From NCBI GenBank assembly GCA_903860085.1, contig CAIOPD010000070.1:1-10939 (forward strand): a stretch of 10,939 bases of DNA. Direction: 5' to 3'. The notes below the pieces were generated by a model. It was given only the letters and a program-made list of their open reading frames with translations. It was not told the origin of the DNA and did no database searches. Source of the DNA: an uncultured Pseudomonadota bacterium. Lineage in GTDB: Bacteria; Pseudomonadota; Gammaproteobacteria; Burkholderiales; Methylophilaceae. Every line of letters starts with the position of its first letter. The first letter of the stretch is position 1. The position numbers and the translations under genes were made by a program. Of the stretch, positions 1 to 6,713 are shown piece by piece.

Positions 1-1077
1 CAGTTTGCATTAGCTGTGGCTGCATTTAACCGTATCAGCAATTATGATGGGGCGATTAGTGATTACTTATCCTCATTTAATGCTGATGGTTCACGTAGTG
101 ATTTTCCTGCTCAAAGTAATGCACGTTTTGTGAAGTTACAAGATTTACGTTACGGTGAAAACCCGCATCAGCAAGCAGCTTTCTATCGCGACTTATATCC
201 AGCACCAGGTTCTTTGGTGACAGCCCAGCAATTGCAAGGAAAAGAATTAAGTTATAACAATATCGCTGATGCTGACGCGGCTTGGGAAACAGTGAAAAGC
301 TTCTCCTCAACTGCCTGTGTGATTGTAAAGCATGCTAACCCTTGCGGCGTAGCCTTAGGCGCAGATGCGCTAGAAGCTTATAGCAAAGCCTTTAAAACCG
401 ATCCAAGCAGCGCGTTCGGAGGCATTATCGCATTTAATACCACTGTAGATAAGGTCGCCGCAGAAGCGATTAGCAAACAGTTTGTTGAAGTGCTGATTGC
501 CCCAAGCTACACGGCTGAAGCATTAGCTATTTTTACAGCCAAAGCCAATGTACGCGTATTGCAAATTGCCTTACCTAAAGGTGGCACCACCCCTTTTGAG
601 CAAGGCCGTAATGCACAAGATATCAAACGCGTAGGCTCTGGAATTTTGATACAAACCGCAGATAATCATGAAATCAGCCCGACTGAATTAAAGGTCGTGA
701 CTCAAAAACACCCAACACCACAGCAAATGGCAGATTTACTGTTTGCCTGGCGCGTGGCTAAATATGTGAAATCCAATGCTATTGTATTCTGTGGTGATGG
801 TATGACGCTTGGCGTAGGGGCAGGTCAAATGAGCCGTGTTGATAGCACCAAGATTGCTGCCATTAAAGCGCAAAATGCTGGGTTGAGTCTTAAAAACTCA
901 GTGGTTGCCTCTGATGCCTTCTTCCCTTTCCGTGATGGTATCGATGTGCTGGCTGAAGCTGGAGCTAGTTGCGTCATCCACCCGGGTGGTAGCATCCGTG
1001 ACGATGAAGTTATCGCAGCAGCAGACGCACATGGCTTGGTCATGGTAGTGACTGGCATTCGTCATTTCAGGCATTAA
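1..1077 (+). CDS. purH: Bifunctional AICAR transformylase / IMP cyclohydrolase PurH, 3' part
   Basis: PurH catalyses the last two steps of de novo purine synthesis: formylation of AICAR with 10-formyl-tetrahydrofolate, then ring closure to IMP, in the cytosol. The reading frame is open from base 1, so the gene enters from the left edge; the GTG at position 16 is internal. About 358 residues are visible out of roughly 525 usual for the family, so most of the N-terminal cyclohydrolase (MGS-like) domain lies outside. The visible part begins in the linker (FNRISNYDGAISDY) and contains the whole transformylase domain: RYGENPHQQAAFY, the KHANPCGVA motif whose Lys-His pair (nt 328-333) is catalytic in the family, DPSSAFGG, SNAIV, and the glycine-rich HPGGSIRDDEVI. 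It ends in the family-typical GIRHFRH. purD follows 72 nt downstream, which fits a purine operon. Identification is very secure. Confidence 0.97.
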   Translation, partial: QFALAVAAFNRISNYDGAISDYLSSFNADGSRSDFPAQSNARFVKLQDLRYGENPHQQAAFYRDLYPAPGSLVTAQQLQGKELSYNNIADADAAWETVKSFSSTACVIVKHANPCGVALGADALEAYSKAFKTDPSSAFGGIIAFNTTVDKVAAEAISKQFVEVLIAPSYTAEALAIFTAKANVRVLQIALPKGGTTPFEQGRNAQDIKRVGSGILIQTADNHEISPTELKVVTQKHPTPQQMADLLFAWRVAKYVKSNAIVFCGDGMTLGVGAGQMSRVDSTKIAAIKAQNAGLSLKNSVVASDAFFPFRDGIDVLAEAGASCVIHPGGSIRDDEVIAAADAHGLVMVVTGIRHFRH

Positions 1078-1149
1078 ACACAGCATTCTCTAATCTCTTC
1101 GCGGGGAACGGCCAAGCTGGCATTAATAAAAGCATGTAAAGGTTTAGGT
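1078..1149 (+). other. purH-purD intergenic spacer
   Basis: This 72-nt spacer has no convincing promoter or terminator. The only self-complementarity I see is a short GCCA/TGGC pair around 1111-1121. AAAGG at 1138-1142, seven bases before the purD ATG, is the likely ribosome binding site. Read-through from purH is therefore the simplest reading. Confidence 0.5.
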
Positions 1150-2421
1150 ATGAAAATATTAGTCATAGGAAGCGGTGGTCGCGAGCATGCATTTGCTTGG
1201 AAAGTTGCCCAAAATAAAGAAGTAAGCCGTGTCTACGTCGCCCCAGGCAACGCAGGTACTGCAGTGGATCCTGACATGGTTAATGTGCCAATTACTAGCG
1301 TGCCAGACTTGCTGGCATTTGCGCAAAAAGAGCAGGTGAAACTAACGATTGTTGGCCCAGAGGCACCACTATCTCAAGGTGTGGTCGATGCGTTCCGTGC
1401 GGCCGGCTTAAAAATATTTGGTCCAACGCAAGCTGCAGCACAACTAGAGTCCTCTAAAGATTATGCTAAAGCCTTTATGCTTAGACATCATATTCCTACC
1501 GCGGCTTATGCGACGTTTACCGATGCGACCCTCGCTCATGCCTACGTAAAACAGCAAGGTGCCCCTATTGTAATTAAAGCCGATGGATTGGCGGCAGGTA
1601 AGGGTGTCGTCGTCGCCATGGCTGAAGAAGAGGCGCATGCTGCAATTGACGCCATGCTTTCAGATAACAAGCTAGGTAGCGCAGGTGCTCGCGTAGTGAT
1701 TGAAGAATTTTTAACTGGTGAAGAAGCCAGCTTTATCGTGATGGTAGATGGTAAAAATATCTTAACGTTGGCCACTAGCCAAGACCATAAAAGATTAGGT
1801 GATAAAGACGAGGGGCCTAATACCGGGGGCATGGGTGCTTACTCTCCTGCTCCCATAGTCACCCCAGAAATACACGCCAAAGTACTGCGTGAAATCATAC
1901 GCCCGACAGTTGAGGGCATGGCCAAAGATGGCATCCCATACACTGGGTTTTTATACGCAGGCTTGATGATTTCACCTAATGGCGATGTCAAAACACTAGA
2001 ATTCAACTGCCGTATGGGAGACCCAGAAACTCAACCGATTATGCTACGCCTGAAAACTGACTTAGTAAGCTTGGTTGAACATGCTATTGATGGCACACTC
2101 AATCAAGTGGAGGCTGAGTGGGATAGACGTACCGCACTAGGTGTAGTCATGGCGGCCGCCAATTACCCAGACACACCGAGACTCGGTGATGAAATTACTG
2201 GCTTACCAAAAAATCTAGTTGATGCGTATGTATTCCATGCGGGGACTACCCTTAGTAGTGATGGCAAAGTTCTAACCAATGGCGGACGCGTTCTTTGCGT
2301 GACAACTTTGGGTGAAACTGTGAAGTTTGCCCAAAGTCGTGCCTACCAAATCGCAGATGAGATTAAATTTGATGGTGCCCAATACCGACGCGACATCGGC
2401 TTCCGCGCAATTAAAGGCTAG
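1150..2421 (+). CDS. purD: Phosphoribosylamine--glycine ligase (GAR synthetase) PurD
   Basis: PurD joins glycine to 5-phosphoribosylamine with ATP hydrolysis, giving glycinamide ribonucleotide, the second step of IMP synthesis. The protein is 423 aa, the normal length for the monofunctional bacterial enzyme. The N-domain starts with the classic MKILVIGSGGREHA. The ATP-grasp core shows VIKADGLAAGKGVVVA (about residues 141-156), the DHKRLGDKDEGPNTGGMGAY stretch (212-231) and the family signature as NCRMGDPETQ (286-295). The Met in place of the more usual Phe in that signature is something I associate with betaproteobacterial PurD. The C-terminus ends GFRAIKG, as expected. The ATG is supported by AAAGG seven bases upstream. 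It follows purH and precedes hemF by 6 nt, so all three probably share a transcript. Confidence 0.97.
   Translation: MKILVIGSGGREHAFAWKVAQNKEVSRVYVAPGNAGTAVDPDMVNVPITSVPDLLAFAQKEQVKLTIVGPEAPLSQGVVDAFRAAGLKIFGPTQAAAQLESSKDYAKAFMLRHHIPTAAYATFTDATLAHAYVKQQGAPIVIKADGLAAGKGVVVAMAEEEAHAAIDAMLSDNKLGSAGARVVIEEFLTGEEASFIVMVDGKNILTLATSQDHKRLGDKDEGPNTGGMGAYSPAPIVTPEIHAKVLREIIRPTVEGMAKDGIPYTGFLYAGLMISPNGDVKTLEFNCRMGDPETQPIMLRLKTDLVSLVEHAIDGTLNQVEAEWDRRTALGVVMAAANYPDTPRLGDEITGLPKNLVDAYVFHAGTTLSSDGKVLTNGGRVLCVTTLGETVKFAQSRAYQIADEIKFDGAQYRRDIGFRAIKG
2413..2417 (+). promoter_or_regulatory. Ribosome binding site of hemF inside the purD 3' end
   Basis: AAAGG lies in the last codons of purD, ten bases before the GTG at 2428. 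An in-frame stop at 2422-2424 rules out any start further upstream, and the next in-frame ATG (2521) would remove conserved sequence. This fixes GTG as the hemF start and suggests translational coupling to purD. Confidence 0.6.
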
Positions 2422-2427
2422 TAATTA

Positions 2428-3381
2428 GTGAACAGTTCAACCCAAGTAAGCGCCATCAATACACAAGCAGTTTTTACTTATCTGCAAGGTTTACAAGCAC
2501 GTATTGTGGAAGCCTTAGAGATGGTAGATGGCAAAACTTTTTTACATGATAGCTGGCAGCGTCCTGAAGGGGGCGGGGGCACTTCCTGCTTATTAGAAGA
2601 AGGCAATGTATTCGAACGTGCTGGCGTTGGATTTTCACATGTGATTGGCAACAAGCTGCCGCCTTCCGCTAGCGCAGCACATCCCGAAGCCGCTGGTCGC
2701 GCTTGGGAAGCAATGGGGGTATCGCTGGTCTTTCACCCACGCAATCCCTATGTACCTACCGTACATATGAATGTGCGTTTCTTTGTGGCCAAAGCGCCCA
2801 ACAATCCAGACTCAACGATCGATGCTACCGACATTTGGTGGTTCGGCGGCGGGATGGATCTAACGCCTTACTATGGCTTTGAAGAAGATGCTGTCCATTT
2901 TCACCGTAGCAATAAAAATGCTTTAGAGGCTTTTGATCTAGCGTATTATCCGAAATTTAAAAAAGAATGCGACGAGTACTTTTACCTAAAACACCGTAAA
3001 GAACCGCGCGGTATTGGTGGTATCTTTTTTGATGACTTTAATGCCCTCGGTTTTGAAAAAAGTTTTGAAATGCTTCGTGCCGTTGGGGATAGCTTCTTAG
3101 GTGCCTACTTACCTATCGTGCAACGTCGCAAGGAAATGGCATACTCAGAGCGCGAACGAGATTTTCAAGCCTATCGCCGTGGCCGCTATGTGGAATTTAA
3201 TTTGGTCTATGACCGAGGCACCCTATTCGGCCTTCAGTCTAATGGTCGCACAGAGTCTATTTTGCTGTCCATGCCTCCCATCGTCAAATGGCGTTACGAT
3301 TGGAAACCGGAGGCCAACAGTCCAGAAGCCAAGCTATATACCGACTTTTTGATAGATAAAGATTGGGTGTCCAACACCTAA
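2428..3381 (+). CDS. hemF: Oxygen-dependent coproporphyrinogen III oxidase HemF
   Basis: HemF oxidatively decarboxylates coproporphyrinogen III to protoporphyrinogen IX using O2, a late step of heme synthesis in the cytosol. The 317-aa product is slightly longer than E. coli HemF (299 aa). The extra length is a short N-terminal extension and a loop around residues 124-136. Conserved blocks in order are DSWQRPEGGGGTS (41-53), VFERAGVGFSHV (61-72), NPYVPTVHMNVRFF (106-119), WWFGGGMDLTPYYGFEEDA (137-155), the coproporphyrinogen oxidase signature CDEYFYLKHRKEPRGIGG (181-198), and the YRRGRYVEFNL and DRGTLFGLQ dimer-region blocks. His103, His113, His157 and His189 appear to match the four E. coli histidines (96, 106, 145, 175); His113 would be the proton donor. 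Translation starts at GTG, 6 nt after purD, and the gene is followed 17 nt later by an aminopeptidase gene. Use of this enzyme implies an aerobic lifestyle. Confidence 0.97.
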   Translation: MNSSTQVSAINTQAVFTYLQGLQARIVEALEMVDGKTFLHDSWQRPEGGGGTSCLLEEGNVFERAGVGFSHVIGNKLPPSASAAHPEAAGRAWEAMGVSLVFHPRNPYVPTVHMNVRFFVAKAPNNPDSTIDATDIWWFGGGMDLTPYYGFEEDAVHFHRSNKNALEAFDLAYYPKFKKECDEYFYLKHRKEPRGIGGIFFDDFNALGFEKSFEMLRAVGDSFLGAYLPIVQRRKEMAYSERERDFQAYRRGRYVEFNLVYDRGTLFGLQSNGRTESILLSMPPIVKWRYDWKPEANSPEAKLYTDFLIDKDWVSNT

Positions 3382-3398
3382 ACAAAAAAAGAGCATCT

Positions 3399-4700
3399 AT
3401 GACACCTAGCCAAGCAAAACCACAAGCGCAAGACTTACTGAATTTTATAGATGCTAGTCCTAGCCCTTGGCACGCGGTAGATACCTCAGAACAGCGCCTG
3501 CTCAAGGCTGGCTTTATAAAGCTGAATGAAGCACTAGCTTGGCAACTTCTGGCAGGTGGCAGTTACTATGTGGTGCGAGGTGGCGCCTCTATTATTGCCT
3601 TTAGCATGGGCAAACAAGCGCTTACAGATAGCGGGTTTCGTATCATCGGCGCCCATACAGACTCTCCTGGATTAAGGCTTAAACCCAACGCAGCTTATGG
3701 TAACGATGGCTTAGTCAGAATTGCAGTTGAAGTCTATGGCGGTCCTATTTTAGCTACATTTACTGACCGTGATTTAAGTGTGGCTGGCCGCGTCAATGTT
3801 CGGACCGCTAATGGTTTTGAAGCGCGCTTAGTCAAATTTGATAGCGCATTGATGCGTCTGCCTAATCTGGCAATTCACATGAATCGTGAAGTCAATGACA
3901 AAGGCTTAATCCTAAATAAGCAAACTGAGTTGCCGTTAATTTTTGGTGAGGGTACGGAAGGCTTAGCGGCTGACCAACAGTTTTTAGAGCACCTCGCACT
4001 GGCCCTCGGCATCCATGTTAGTGACATTGTTAATTTCGAGCTAAATGTATTTGATACGCAAAATGGTGTATTTTGGGGAGCTAATCAAGAGTTCATGGCG
4101 AATGGTCAGCTTGATAACCTAGCATCATGCCATGCAGCTTTAAGTGCATTGATTGCTAATAAAGCTCCAAACTCAACCTGTATTTGTGCTTTATTTGACC
4201 ATGAAGAAGTCGGTAGTGAAAGTGCGAGCGGTGCAAGCGGTAGCTTTTTATCCGATATTGTCAGTCGCATAGCCGCGCATTGTGAAACTAGCAATGAATC
4301 TAAACTGCGCGCACTGACTCTAAGCTTCTTCATTAGCGCAGACATGGCGCACGCATATCACCCCAACCATCCAAATGCGTATGAACCTGGTCACCATGCA
4401 TTGGTAAATAAGGGACCGGTCATTAAAACCAATGCCAATCAACGTTACTCCACTAGTGCGGGCACGGCAGCACGCTTTATTGCACTTTGCGAGTGCGCTG
4501 GCGTGCCGTATCAGCAATATGCACATCGTAGCGACCTTGGTTGCGGTAGCACTATAGGGCCCCTTATTGCATCGCGCTTAGGCATTCCTAGTGTAGACGT
4601 AGGTTCGCCAATGTGGGCCATGCATAGCATCAGAGAAAGTGCCGGTGTATTGGATCATTTTTATATGATTAAAGTACTAACGGCCATGTTTGCTAGCTAA
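3399..4700 (+). CDS. apeB: M18 family aminopeptidase (ApeB / aspartyl aminopeptidase-like)
   Basis: A cytosolic dinuclear zinc aminopeptidase of family M18, which removes N-terminal residues from peptides and often prefers Asp or Glu. I start it at the ATG at 3399 (433 aa), with AAAGAG five bases upstream; an in-frame TTG at 3363 would overlap hemF and add sequence not typical of the family. The N-terminus has the usual SPSPWHAV (20-27). All five metal ligands of the family are visible: His86 in HTDSPG, Asp239 in QLDN, Glu270 in DHEEVGS with Glu269 as catalytic base, Asp315 in ISADMAHAYHPN, and His409 in MWAMHSIRE. HRSDLGCGSTIGP (377-389) is also intact. No signal peptide is seen. The gene lies 17 nt after hemF, so it is probably the last gene of the pur-hem cluster; a role in peptide recycling is likely, with substrate preference not readable from sequence. 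Confidence 0.94.
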   Translation: MTPSQAKPQAQDLLNFIDASPSPWHAVDTSEQRLLKAGFIKLNEALAWQLLAGGSYYVVRGGASIIAFSMGKQALTDSGFRIIGAHTDSPGLRLKPNAAYGNDGLVRIAVEVYGGPILATFTDRDLSVAGRVNVRTANGFEARLVKFDSALMRLPNLAIHMNREVNDKGLILNKQTELPLIFGEGTEGLAADQQFLEHLALALGIHVSDIVNFELNVFDTQNGVFWGANQEFMANGQLDNLASCHAALSALIANKAPNSTCICALFDHEEVGSESASGASGSFLSDIVSRIAAHCETSNESKLRALTLSFFISADMAHAYHPNHPNAYEPGHHALVNKGPVIKTNANQRYSTSAGTAARFIALCECAGVPYQQYAHRSDLGCGSTIGPLIASRLGIPSVDVGSPMWAMHSIRESAGVLDHFYMIKVLTAMFAS

Positions 4701-4732
4701 TTTTTCAATAGTTCTAGTATTATTCTAAAAAC

Positions 4733-4757
4733 ACTAGTTGGAGTTATTACAACTAGT
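4733..4757 (+). promoter_or_regulatory. Perfect 8-bp inverted repeat in a CTAG-rich spacer: possible operator or weak terminator
   Basis: ACTAGTTG (4733-4740) and CAACTAGT (4750-4757) are perfect inverted copies separated by 9 nt. A run of eight Ts follows at 4767-4774, but nine unpaired bases separate it from the stem, which is poor for an intrinsic terminator. CTAG occurs four times between 4693 and 4756 and twice more by 4825. The repeat sits about 30 nt upstream of the permease start, where an operator could act. No clear -35/-10 pair was found in 4701-4788. Function is inferred only. Confidence 0.4.
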
Positions 4758-4788
4758 TACTCATCATTTTTTTTAGAAAGTGGACACT

Positions 4789-6186
4789 ATGCACAAGCAG
4801 CTAGTTCGTACCAAGCCCATCCTAGCCCATACGGATACTGGTTTAAAAAAATGTCTAACTGCGTTTGACTTAGCGCTGCTTGGTATCGGCTGCGCTATCG
4901 GTACAGGCATCTTTGTCCTCACAGGTATCGCCGCCGCCACCCAATCCGGCCCCGCTGTGGTGCTGTCATTTATTATTGCTGGTGTGGCATCTGGTTTTGC
5001 TGCTTTGGCCTACGCCGAGCTAGCCTCGTCAATTGGTGGCTCTGGCAGCGCTTATGGTTATAGCTATGTGGCTTTTGGTGAGTTTACCGCTTGGGTCATG
5101 GGCTGGATTTTGCTACTAGAGTATGGTGTGGGAGCTGCTGCAGTTGCCAATGGCTGGGCAGGTTATTTTGTGAATACGCTAGCCAACTTTAACTTACATC
5201 TACCAGAAACCATCACCAAGGCACCCATGCTGGGCGGTATCATCAATCTGCCAGCATTTGGAATTATATGGGTGCTGACGATACTCCTAATGATAGGCGT
5301 CAAAGAAAGTGCACGCTTTAACAATATTATTGTCCTGGTCAAACTGTGCACTATTGCTATTTTTATCGGCATCGCCAGTATGCATTTAAATACAGATAAC
5401 TGGCACCCATTTATGCCCTATGGTTGGTTTAGTACCTTAGAGAATGGCAAGAATATTGGCGTTTTAGCTGGCGCCTCTTTGGTATTTTTTGCCTATTTTG
5501 GCTTTGACGCTGTATCTACCGCCGCTGAAGAAGCTAAAAACCCACAGCGTGATTTACCTATAGGCCTGTTAGCATCACTCGTTTTCTGTACTGTGGTCTA
5601 CATCATTGTGTCAGGTCTGCTCACTGGGATTGTTTCTTACACAGAACTTAATGTCCCGTCTCCAGTAGCCTATGCACTGAGCAAGATTGGTCATACCTGG
5701 GCCTCCACACTCGTGGCAACTGGCGTGCTTGCTGGTTTGATTACCGTACTATTGGTATTACTCTATGGCTTAACACGCATCTTATTTGCCATGAGTCGTG
5801 ATGGTTTAATTCCACCGGTGTTCTCGCGAATTAATCCAGATCGTCAAACACCTACTCGCGTCATATTGTTGTGTGGTTTGGTCGTATCTTTAGTGGCTGG
5901 GTTTATTCCTCTGGGAGAGTTGGCCGAAACAGTGAATATCGGCACTTTAGCTAGCTTTGTCATGGTGTGTGTCGGTGTGATTGTATTACGCATACGCCAT
6001 CCGGCGCTTAAGCGCCCATTCAAAAATCCTTGGAACCCATTGATTCCGGTGCTTGGTATATTGTCATGCGGAGCCTTGATGACGTTTCTACCTGCGAGCA
6101 CTTGGTTTAGATTTTGTATCTGGATTCTAATTGGTATCGTGGTTTATTTTAGCTACTCTATACACCACAGTAAATTGAAGTCCTAG
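4789..6186 (+). CDS. APC-superfamily amino acid permease (cationic amino acid transporter CAT/YfnA-like)
   Basis: An inner-membrane secondary transporter of the amino acid-polyamine-organocation superfamily, most like the cationic amino acid transporter branch (YfnA, GkApcT). The 465-aa product has a pattern compatible with 12 hydrophobic segments. TM1 carries the broken-helix substrate motif GIGCAIGTGIFVLTG (32-46), TM2 GFAALAYAELAS (69-80), and TM6 the hallmark FAYFGFDAVSTAAEEAKNP (233-251) followed by QRDLPIGL. RILFAMSRDGLIPPVFSRI (330-348) is the usual loop after TM8. I chose the ATG at 4789, four bases after GTGGA; an in-frame GTG at 4780 would add only three residues. Substrate cannot be fixed from sequence: a cationic or broad neutral amino acid is likeliest. 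It stands alone between a palindromic spacer and a strong terminator, so it is probably its own transcription unit. Confidence 0.9.
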   Translation: MHKQLVRTKPILAHTDTGLKKCLTAFDLALLGIGCAIGTGIFVLTGIAAATQSGPAVVLSFIIAGVASGFAALAYAELASSIGGSGSAYGYSYVAFGEFTAWVMGWILLLEYGVGAAAVANGWAGYFVNTLANFNLHLPETITKAPMLGGIINLPAFGIIWVLTILLMIGVKESARFNNIIVLVKLCTIAIFIGIASMHLNTDNWHPFMPYGWFSTLENGKNIGVLAGASLVFFAYFGFDAVSTAAEEAKNPQRDLPIGLLASLVFCTVVYIIVSGLLTGIVSYTELNVPSPVAYALSKIGHTWASTLVATGVLAGLITVLLVLLYGLTRILFAMSRDGLIPPVFSRINPDRQTPTRVILLCGLVVSLVAGFIPLGELAETVNIGTLASFVMVCVGVIVLRIRHPALKRPFKNPWNPLIPVLGILSCGALMTFLPASTWFRFCIWILIGIVVYFSYSIHHSKLKS

Positions 6187-6200
6187 TCAGCATCAGCCAT

Positions 6201-6232
6201 AAAAAAAGCCAGTCGATTAACTGGCTTTTTTT
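6201..6232. terminator. Bidirectional Rho-independent terminator
   Basis: A7-GCCAGT (6201-6213) and ACTGGC-T7 (6220-6232) form a perfect 13-bp inverted repeat with a 6-nt loop. The GC-containing core is flanked by an A-tract on one side and a T-tract on the other, so it works in both directions. It begins 14 nt after the permease stop and lies 39 nt beyond the stop of the convergent cytochrome gene, and so can end both transcripts. Confidence 0.93.
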
Positions 6233-6271
6233 ACTTCATTACCTGGCATTAACTGCCACAGTAATTTAGTC

Positions 6272-6598
6272 TTACATTGCTAATACCCACTGAACTACAG
6301 TTGTAATATCTGCATCTTTAACTTGTGGACTGTTAGCTGGCATAGGCATAGGGCCCCAAACACCACTACCACCAGCTTTAACTTTAGCTACTAATTTAGC
6401 TTCAGCTGTCTTATCGCCTTTGTATTTTGCTGCAACATCTTTATATGCTGGGCCTAATACTTTTTTATCGATACTGTGACAGGCTAAACAGCCACTTTTT
6501 TGTGCTAATGCTTCTGCCGCTTTGGCGTCAACTGCATTGGCTTGAGCTGCAACTAACATAGACCCAGCAGCAGCGATTGCTAATAATAATGCTTTCAT
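6272..6598 (-). CDS. Periplasmic class I cytochrome c (c-551/c8 type)
   Basis: A small soluble mono-heme electron carrier. The 108-aa precursor starts with a Sec signal peptide, MKALLLAIAAAGSMLVAAQANA, cleaved after ANA at residue 22 (predicted), leaving about 86 aa, the usual size of c-551/c8 proteins. The heme is attached at Cys37 and Cys40 of CLACH, with His41 as proximal ligand. WGPMPMPAN (81-89) holds the distal methionine; by alignment to Pseudomonas c-551 this should be Met86. KVLGPAYKDVAAKY (46-59) and the C-terminal helix VVQWVLAM are typical. The ATG at 6598 is fixed by a strong AAGGAGA ribosome binding site and the signal peptide; a start seven codons upstream would place a charged leader before it. 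The gene is probably monocistronic. Its partner is unknown: a terminal oxidase, or in a methylotroph the dehydrogenase-linked respiratory chain, is reasonable inference. Confidence 0.95.
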   Translation of the reverse strand: MKALLLAIAAAGSMLVAAQANAVDAKAAEALAQKSGCLACHSIDKKVLGPAYKDVAAKYKGDKTAEAKLVAKVKAGGSGVWGPMPMPANSPQVKDADITTVVQWVLAM

Positions 6599-6602
6599 GC
6601 TA

Positions 6603-6609
6603 TCTCCTT
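6603..6609 (-). promoter_or_regulatory. Strong ribosome binding site of the cytochrome c gene
   Basis: On the - strand AAGGAGA lies four bases before the ATG at 6598. It is the best Shine-Dalgarno match in the window, and it decides the start in favour of the Met that begins a clean signal peptide. Confidence 0.85.
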
Positions 6610-6649
6610 GAATTAACACTTAATAATTTTTATAGAATTTCGTATTGGC

Positions 6650-6677
6650 ATCATACCTACAATTACAATTTATACAA
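6650..6677 (-). promoter_or_regulatory. Candidate sigma-70-type promoter for the cytochrome c gene
   Basis: On the - strand TTGTAT (6677-6672) and TATGAT (6655-6650) are separated by 16 nt, resembling a -35/-10 pair with two mismatches and one mismatch to consensus. The leader to the ATG would be about 45 nt. The region is AT-rich, so chance matches are likely; the 115-nt gap after the DUF255 gene makes some promoter here plausible. Confidence 0.35.
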
Positions 6678-6713
6678 GCCAGTTCAGAAAAACTCTTATA
6701 ACTACTAAGGTCA

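Noticed and set aside
1078..1149. A riboswitch or attenuator between purH and purD
   Set aside because: The spacer is short and shows only a 4-bp stem; no conserved purine or PreQ1-like elements are apparent.
1542..1832. A 96-codon open frame on the - strand opposite purD
   Set aside because: It mirrors the conserved ATP-grasp coding region and has low-complexity Ser/Ala/Pro content typical of antisense shadows.
3101..3352. An 83-codon open frame inside hemF on the same strand
   Set aside because: It lies wholly within a well-conserved gene, has no family resemblance and no ribosome binding site; it is a frame shadow.
3363..3398. An upstream in-frame TTG start for the M18 aminopeptidase, overlapping hemF
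   Set aside because: The ATG at 3399 has a purine-rich ribosome binding site, and family similarity begins only after it; the extra 12 residues are just the hemF tail in another frame.
4701..4788. A sigma-70 promoter for the permease
   Set aside because: Several AT-rich hexamers resemble a -10 site, but none has an acceptable -35 partner at 16-18 nt, so I did not call one.
6599..6619. A start seven codons upstream for the cytochrome c gene
   Set aside because: It would run through the Shine-Dalgarno sequence and place a charged leader ahead of a well-formed signal peptide.
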